This document shows positions 56,245 to 64,000 of a stretch of DNA of 64,000 bases, one piece after another. The position numbers and the translations under genes are program-made. This stretch comes from Gloeopeniophorella convolvens (lineage: Eukaryota; Basidiomycota; Agaricomycetes; Russulales). Every line of letters begins with the position of its first letter. The first letter of the stretch is position 1. Where the stretch lies: NCBI GenBank assembly GCA_022496205.1, contig WTXD01000002.1:744001-808000 (forward strand), read 5' to 3'. A model generated the notes under the pieces. That model ran no database searches, had not been told where the DNA came from, and saw only the letters and a program-made list of their open reading frames with translations.

Positions 56245-57177
56245 TTAGAACTGATGGTCGAAATTGGTGTTGTCGTTTGCACGCGCGGTGCCGTTGCCCG
56301 TCCGTCTGGCTGGTTCACCGTACTGCCCACCCTCTGGGTCTTCTGGGACCTGTCCTGTGGACCCGCTCCTTTGCGAGTACGTCGACTCGTCGTCCGCAAG
56401 CGTTGAGCGGTTGGCACCACGCTTCTTCTTCTTCCTCCGCTGCGTGGGTTCCTCGGAGAGGGAGTATGCGTCCTCGGTGCGCGCGAAGCGGTCCTTCTTG
56501 GCCTTCTTCTTCTTCTTGAGCGTACCAGATTCGGGCGCAGGGCTCGCGCTCGCATCGTCAAAGTTGGCCGGGTAATGCCAGCGGCTTGAGTTGTGTTCGC
56601 TGCTGCCGTTGCTCTGATTGTAATACTGTTCCTCATCCGGGTTCCAGAGCTCGCCGTTATTGTTGCGCCGAGTGGCGGCTGCGTTCTCGGAAGATATGGA
56701 CACGCTGGACGCGCCCGCTTCCTGGCCTGCTTCCAGGGGTTGATCATCGAGGGCGGAATGCGGGAGGCGCTCGTCATAGCGGCCAGCCCATTGCGAGCGT
56801 TTCTCCTTGCGCTTGATGGTGCTGGTATCGACAAGGCCGTAGCGCTGGGACCATTTGGGAGTCCGGCGGTGGTTCTTGTTGTTGCGGATGTTCTGGATGT
56901 AGAAGTTGTGGATATGTCCTGGGGGGTATGTATATGAGGGAGATGTTGTATGCAGAAGGGAAAGAGCAAGTACCGGGGAAATAACCGGCTAGAGTGAGGA
57001 CGAGGTTAAGCCAGAAGTCACTTCCAATGCCGAAACGCGCTGCGACGGCTAATGGAGGGTGAGCCAGGGAACACAAAGGAGATAAATGGAGGTACCAAGG
57101 GGAGGAAAGAGAGTTCCGAGGATGAAGAGAACGACTGAGAAGCCGTGGTGCCTCTTGGGCTTTATCTTTGGAGGCAT
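56245..57177 (-). CDS. Pmp3-family proteolipid with long hydrophilic tail
   Basis: Three exons, 57177-57096, 57048-56974 and 56918-56245 (82, 75 and 674 bases), giving 276 residues. The first about 60 residues are a complete Pmp3/RCI2 domain: two membrane helices (VVLFILGTLFPPL and FWLNLVLTLAGYFPG) and the signature GYFPGHIHNFYI. Pmp3 proteins sit in the plasma membrane and affect ion balance and membrane potential; most are about 55 residues. Here about 215 extra residues follow, with Asn/Ser-rich and Lys-rich runs (TLKKKKKAKKDRFARTED, QRRKKKKRGANRST) and end NDNTNFDHQF. Long-tailed Pmp3 relatives are known in fungi (SNA-type), but this tail is long. Tail probably cytosolic. Confidence 0.9.
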
Positions 57178-59412
<2,235 letters not shown>

Positions 59413-59604
59413 CGGGCCGGACGCGGTGTCACGTGAAAGGCAGGTCTGGTGACGTCTCTCTGTTTTGGAGGGTGGCCTTGGCTGGGATTGCATATCGCAT
59501 TCGCATGTGCCCGCGGAACACCCTCTCGGACCTCCTTCCTTCCCGGCTGCGGGGCCCCACGCCCCGACTCCTCCGATATTTCTCTTTCCACTACCATCAC
59601 CACC

Positions 59605-60928
59605 ATGTCCGCCGACTCCCAGCCCCCCAGCACCGAGATCATCACTCTCACTCGGTGCGTCCTCTCAATATTCAGCATTAGGGGTAGATCTCACTCCCCA
59701 CAACCGCTAGTCATGTCCTCGCCGACCAGTTCCGTCTGGGTGCTGCCGCAACCGGCGATCTTACCCTCCTACTCAACGCCATCCAGCTCACTTCCAAGTT
59801 CATCGCTACCAACGTCCGCAGGGCGCGCTTGATCAACCTGTACGCCACCGGCCCTCTCATCTGTTGTATTAGTGTCTGATCCGACCTCAGTGTCGGCTTA
59901 GCCGGAGACACGAATGTGCAGGGCGAGGAACAGAAAAAGCTCGATGTGCTTTCGAACGATATCATGATCAATGCCTTGCGTGCCTCGGGCAAGACCGCCG
60001 TGCTTGTATCTGAGGAGCTCGAAGAGGCAGTCATCATTGAGGACCGGCTCAAGGGGAAGTACTGCGTCGTGTTCGATCCCCTTGACGGCAGTAGCAACAT
60101 TGACGCCGGTGTCAATATCGGTACGATATTTGGCATTTATGAGATTGTGAGATCCGTCCACTTCCTAGATCGTGTGATGTGCTTAGCTTTTGGAACCGGT
60201 TCTAGGCCCCAGGTTCAAAGGGCACGATTCAGGACGTGCTGCGGCCTGGCAGCCAAATGGTTGCTGCCGGGTATACGATGTGGGTTTCTCGGACTCGGGA
60301 CTCGTCCGGAAGGGCCCTATCAGTAATCGTGTTCCTTCCAGGTATGGTTCCTCCGCGAACCTTGTTCTTACCACCGGCAACGGTGTCAATGGCTATACGC
60401 TCGATGCCTCGCTCGGCGAGTTCGTCCTTACCCATCCGGACATCAAGATCCCGCCGCGCGGCAAGATCTACTCCTTCAATGAGGGTAATTCGCTGTATTT
60501 CCATCTGCCCACAGTCAACTACCTCAATAGCATCAAATACCCGCCTGCCGGTTCTGGCAAATCCCCTTATTCTGCGCGTTACATCGGTAGTATGGTCGCA
60601 GATGTCCACCGGACGCTGTTGTACGGCGGCATCTTTGGGTACCCGGATGACAAGAAGAGCAAGAAGGGTAAACTGAGGCTGTTGTATGAGGCATTCCCGA
60701 TGGCGTTCTTGACGGAACAGGTACGTGGACTACGGTGACCGCTCTCGTCTCGGAGGTCTAAGTTCCCTCGACGCTGCACAGGCTGGGGGCATCGCGACGA
60801 CAGGCACCAAGCGCATCCTCGACATCGTCCCGACCAGCATTCATGAACGGACCGGGGTGTACCTGGGGAGCAAGGACGATGTGTTGGATGTAGTCAAGTT
60901 CTACGAAGCAGAGGGAAAGTCCGCATGA
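59605..60928 (+). CDS. FBP1: Fructose-1,6-bisphosphatase
   Basis: Gluconeogenic enzyme hydrolysing fructose-1,6-bisphosphate to fructose-6-phosphate in the cytosol. Starts [17 protein letters not shown] at 59605, about seven exons. Landmarks: [48 protein letters not shown] with the metal-binding DPLDGS motif (about 60076), [27 protein letters not shown] (junction), [40 protein letters not shown] and [23 protein letters not shown]. Ends [11 protein letters not shown] 60926-60928. All substrate and metal residues I can name are present. In fungi the gene is normally repressed by glucose; no regulatory site was identified here. Confidence 0.96.
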
Positions 60929-61115
60929 CGCCAGTAGAGGATCTGCGTCCCAAGAAGTTGGCCAAGTGCCTTTGTATCATCCTACCGTCTGGGATATTGT
61001 ACTTTTTCACCAAATTGGAAGAATGGTCCAATAATTCATTGTCAAGAAGTATCAGTGCAGCGGGCCGGCAGGTCAGAGTAACCCAGGGTATAGAAAACGT
61101 AAACATTCGTAAGCA

Positions 61116-62469
61116 TTAATGAGTAACAATCTCGGCCTCGTTCGTCATGACACAGGCATCTCTCCGCACGGGGTGAATGCGGGGCGAAACATACTAGTGG
61201 GAAGGTGGTCAGCTATCTGAAAGAGTGAGGTTGGGCGTTATCGCACCTTCTCATCATATTCGTGCATCACTTCCGCAGCAATAATCGCTCGGTCTTTGAG
61301 TAATGCCTCGTACGTCGTCACCACGACCCGTATCTAGGACGATCTGGTGAGCCTTTCGCGCCTGCGACCGAGGTGAGATGGGCTACCTGAACGCTGACGC
61401 CGACCATGACCGCAGCCATCATGATCCAGTTACCTGCATTCCACAGCATCCACAGAAATGCGTGGATCGGGGAGTAGACGCAGAAGAGCATTAGCTCGCC
61501 TTCGCTTGGGGTCCACACCTCGAGCTCTTGCACGCGCCGCCCGCCCTGCGCGCTGGTCGACGTCGATGAAGATGCACTAATGCCAAGGAGGAAGCGCCAG
61601 AAGGCAACAAAGGCGCGCCATGTGTGCGTGCGCAGGCGCGAGGAGAGCGTGGGTGGGTCAGCGGGCGCCGAGACGAAGCGCGCGTGTGGGGACGCGACGG
61701 GGTCGGGTTGCGAGTGGAGATGGTAGAGCTTGGTGTGTGTGAAAAGGAAGAGCGTGTTGAGCGATGCCGCGATAAGTAGGAGGAAGGACATCGGGACGGT
61801 CTGCGCCGCGATATTTCAGCGCCGTCGGAAGAGCGGCATGGAGAGAGACTCACCCAGTCGAACCATCCGATGTCGTTGTCTTCGCGATACATGTCCTCCC
61901 AGCCGACGTCCGAGTCAGGGACCGACCGGATCTGGGAGACGCGTATGCAAAAGTGGATGAAGTGCAGCATGCCACCGATGAGGCAGGCCGACGTCCTCGG
62001 TGCGGGAAGTGGCACATTGTTTGGGAAGATGGATATCTCGAAAGCGATGCGAGATGGCAGAGAGGTGACCCTTGCACCGCAGTCAGCAGGGGTTCTCGGG
62101 GAGAGATATAGGATGCAAATAGTCACTTTTCGTACATGCCTTTCTTGCGCACAGCGCGTTTGGCAGGCGTCCCCTTTACATTCGGTGTGCCAAACTCGCT
62201 CTGGCGAGGGCCGCGACGTTTTGGACCTAGAGGGGAATAAGGTGGATCGCGCAGCCCCCTGGCGGCCTCCCAGTCGAAGGGGAGAGAAGCAGAGATGGAG
62301 GGGGACTCGAGGGGCGATCGGGAGATCGGATAGGACGTGCGGGACTTGGGGGTGACAGGAAAGGTGGGTCCCGGGGGGTGGAAGGGCCCGAGGAGACGTT
62401 TCTGTGCCCGTTGAGAGAGCGCCTCGGTGTCGCCATTGCGTTTGCTTGTGCGAGACGGCGGAGGTCCAT
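61116..62469 (-). CDS. Nur1/Mug154-like nuclear-envelope protein (DUF2418)
   Basis: Start at 62469 (MDLRRLAQANAMATPRRS). An intron of about 54 bases with donor GTCTCC puts the frame into SRTSYPISRSP ... LPFDWEAARGL, then GTPAKRAVRKKGMYEK. Next exon: SLPSRIAFEISIFPNNVPLPAP, then LHFIHFCIRVSQIRSV, DNDIGWFDW, a hydrophobic MSFLLLIAASLNTLFLF, VQELEVWTPSEGELMLFC, WMLWNAGNWIMMAAVMVGVSV, TTYEALLKDRAIIAAEVMHEYDEK and YVSPRIHPVRRDA. Stop TAA 61118-61116. DUF2418 proteins such as yeast Nur1 sit at the inner nuclear membrane and help tether rDNA and telomeres. The first intron has a weak donor, so the N-terminus is the uncertain part. Confidence 0.8.
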
Positions 62470-62997
62470 GGCGGCTATTGGAAGGGATGATGGCAGGGCA
62501 GAGGAGGGTTTGGTGAGAGCACGAACAATTGGCAAGGCGCGTCTCGCGTGGCGGACACGGCAAAGACACGCGCAACGCGTTCAGTCACTCGTGACATCCG
62601 GCGAATATTAGTCACACGCCCGGAAACCCCACTATAATCACCCGATCATTTTTTGTGGGAACCAATTGTTCCTTTAGAAGCAACGAGGCCTCCACGAGGC
62701 GGTGTGCCACGTGGAATTTTTGTTTGTACACCATTATGTAATATACACAAATGACCGGAAAAGGCAATAGAAACAATGGGATTTTAAAGTTGGCCCTTTT
62801 GGTTCAAGTTGAACATCGACCCCCATCTCATCCTCTTCCCTCGACTCCCACCTTCTCATCTTTTGTCCGTCAGGGACTTATATACGCACCTACCCTCATA
62901 TCTTCTTATTTGTCCTGCTTTCTTTTTCACCATAACTTCCACGGAGCGCGCCCGCACCTCCACATCCTTGTCGCCCTCGAATTCGATTAGCGTCAGG
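62470..62997. promoter_or_regulatory. Divergent promoter with TATA box
   Basis: 528 bases between the Nur1-like gene (-) and the coiled-coil gene (+). A TATATA at 62879-62884 lies 114 bases upstream of the + start codon and is followed by a pyrimidine-rich leader (about 62891-62935), the clearest core promoter in the window. A/T-rich sequence at about 62645-62660 and 62715-62750 breaks the usual GC-rich composition. Confidence 0.6.
62879..62884 (+). promoter_or_regulatory. TATA box of the coiled-coil membrane protein gene
   Basis: Perfect TATATA, with a pyrimidine-rich stretch just downstream and the start codon 114 bases away. Spacing fits a fungal promoter with a leader of roughly 80 bases. 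Inference from motif and position only. Confidence 0.6.
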
Positions 62998-63804
62998 ATG
63001 GCCCAACCTTCGTCTTCCCACCGCGAGCGCGACAGAGAGGGTCATTCGCACCGCTCTGAACGCTCTTCTCATCATCGTCATCATAGAACCATCTCCTCCA
63101 CCACTCTCCTCCTTGTTCTCTCCCTCATCCTGGCGGTCCTTGCCGTCATGCTCTCCCTCCCCAGTCAAAACTCGGCTGCTGCCAATGCTGCCAACCCAGC
63201 AACTTCCGCTGACCCTGCTGCACAAGGGGTATGGAGCGTACTCACCCCCAAGAGGTCTCAGGCCTTGATTGCCCGCGAGAGCAACATCGCTGTTCGTGAG
63301 GCTGAGGTTGCGCGTCGCGAAGCCGAAATCCTTGCTGGTGCCCCCGGGGGTGTCATTGGCACTGGCCCTGTCCCCATTCCATCGGCTTGCCCCCCTTGCG
63401 TTGCCCAGGCTACCTTCGAGCCCCCTCCTATCCAGACTGTCATCAAGGAAGTCTTTCAGGAGAAGGAACTCACCCCTCCCGGTTGGTGGAAAGAGAGCAA
63501 CGTCCGCTTCGATGACATCCTCGACCGTGAGCTCAAGATTGCCGAACGTGAACGCGAGATTAGCCGTCGCGAAGAAACCGTCAACCGCCGTGAGCACGAC
63601 GCGTCCCGTCGTGAAGCCTGGATCATGGAGCAGCTTGCGTGAGTTTCCTAATTGACTTCATTCCTCTTGCGTATCTGACGCCCCGCGTTCAGTGCTCTTG
63701 GTGGCGAATCTGCAGTTGAAGAAGAATACGTGTACGAGCCAGTTGGAGCCAAGCGCAGACCACCCAAGGTACCACCGCCCCTCTACCGCCGTCCCGAGCT
63801 CTGA
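62998..63804 (+). CDS. Single-pass membrane coiled-coil protein, hypothetical
   Basis: Two exons with one intron at about 63640-63692 (donor GTGAGT, acceptor TTCAG; junction gives QLAALGGESAVEEE). Starts MAQPSSSHRERDREGHSH, very rich in His/Ser/Arg. One membrane helix at about residues 37-54 (TTLLLVLSLILAVLAVML). Then two runs with coiled-coil and Arg/Glu seven-residue patterns: ARESNIAVREAEVARREAE and LKIAEREREISRREETVNRR. A Cys-Pro segment (SACPPCVAQ) separates them. The end is Pro/Arg-rich (GAKRRPPKVPPPLYRRPEL), a possible SH3 ligand. Type II topology is suggested by the basic N-terminus. I do not recognise a named family. Confidence 0.8.
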
Positions 63805-64000
63805 GACGAAGGAGGTTCCGGATTCGTCTCGCTTTCCCACTTCCGTCAGTTGAAGTCTCTGTGATATCCTTCCTCACTCCTTCGTCCGGGCTTGGGGGAC
63901 AACGGCGTATCATCTCTCTTTTGTCCCCCTCGTTCCCTGTAGCCCTGGGGCCATCTAGTAGAAGACGCGTCGATACGCGTTGAGCGGGATCAATCTTGGT

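Overview
This window is nuclear DNA of a filamentous basidiomycete, most likely an Agaricomycete (mushroom or polypore type). The evidence is GC-rich sequence, genes cut by many introns of about 45-65 bases, very short intergenic spacers, genes on both strands, and recognisably fungal products: a beta-1,3-glucan synthase, an NAD-dependent formate dehydrogenase, a Pmp3-type proteolipid, a PNGase A-like protein and a basidiomycete-style GH5 protein. I see no transposon, no virus, no CRISPR array and no secondary-metabolite cluster. Splice structures were worked out by eye from reading frame, GT/AG signals and remembered family consensus, so exon edges are inferences.

Layout. 1-6.4 kb: tail of an unknown protein, a short-chain dehydrogenase (-), a SET-domain protein (+) and a seven-helix UPF0658-type membrane protein (+). 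6.4-19.4 kb: formate dehydrogenase (-), divergent from a DNAJC9-like J-protein (+), then a FHIP-like endosome-transport protein (-) and a large FKS-type glucan synthase (-). 19.8-29.1 kb: an LRR-like hypothetical (+), a PTC7-type phosphatase (+), dipeptidyl peptidase III (-) and a mitochondrial TPR-like membrane protein (-). 29.7-36.5 kb: a secreted GH5-fold protein lacking both catalytic glutamates (+), a cyclin-D1-binding-protein-like gene (-) and a Yme1-type i-AAA protease (+). 36.5-38.9 kb is gene-poor. 38.9-46.6 kb: a small Cys-rich protein (+), the XPD/Rad3 helicase (-), an F-box protein (-), a tiny hypothetical ORF (-) and a charged hypothetical (-). 46.8-53.2 kb: mitochondrial Phe-tRNA synthetase (+), mitochondrial GrpE (-) and trifunctional C1-tetrahydrofolate synthase (+). 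53.4-64 kb: PNGase A-like protein (-), Pmp3 with a long tail (-), a four-finger C2H2 regulator (+), fructose-1,6-bisphosphatase (+), a Nur1/DUF2418 nuclear-envelope protein (-) and a single-pass coiled-coil protein (+).

The genes do not form a single pathway. Most are single-copy housekeeping genes arranged as divergent pairs with short shared promoters: SDR/SET, FDH/DnaJ, GCIP/Yme1, hypothetical/PheRS, Mge1/C1-THF synthase and Pmp3/C2H2. Mitochondrial functions are frequent (PTC7, TPR protein, Yme1, PheRS, Mge1, C1-THF synthase).

The best leads are: the GH5 protein with both catalytic Glu replaced and an Arg/Lys-rich insertion; a six-base Met-Lys first exon in formate dehydrogenase; three GC-AG introns; two in-frame starts that could give mitochondrial and cytosolic C1-THF synthase; a diverged hot-spot-1 segment in the glucan synthase; and a degenerate tRNA-like element next to XPD.
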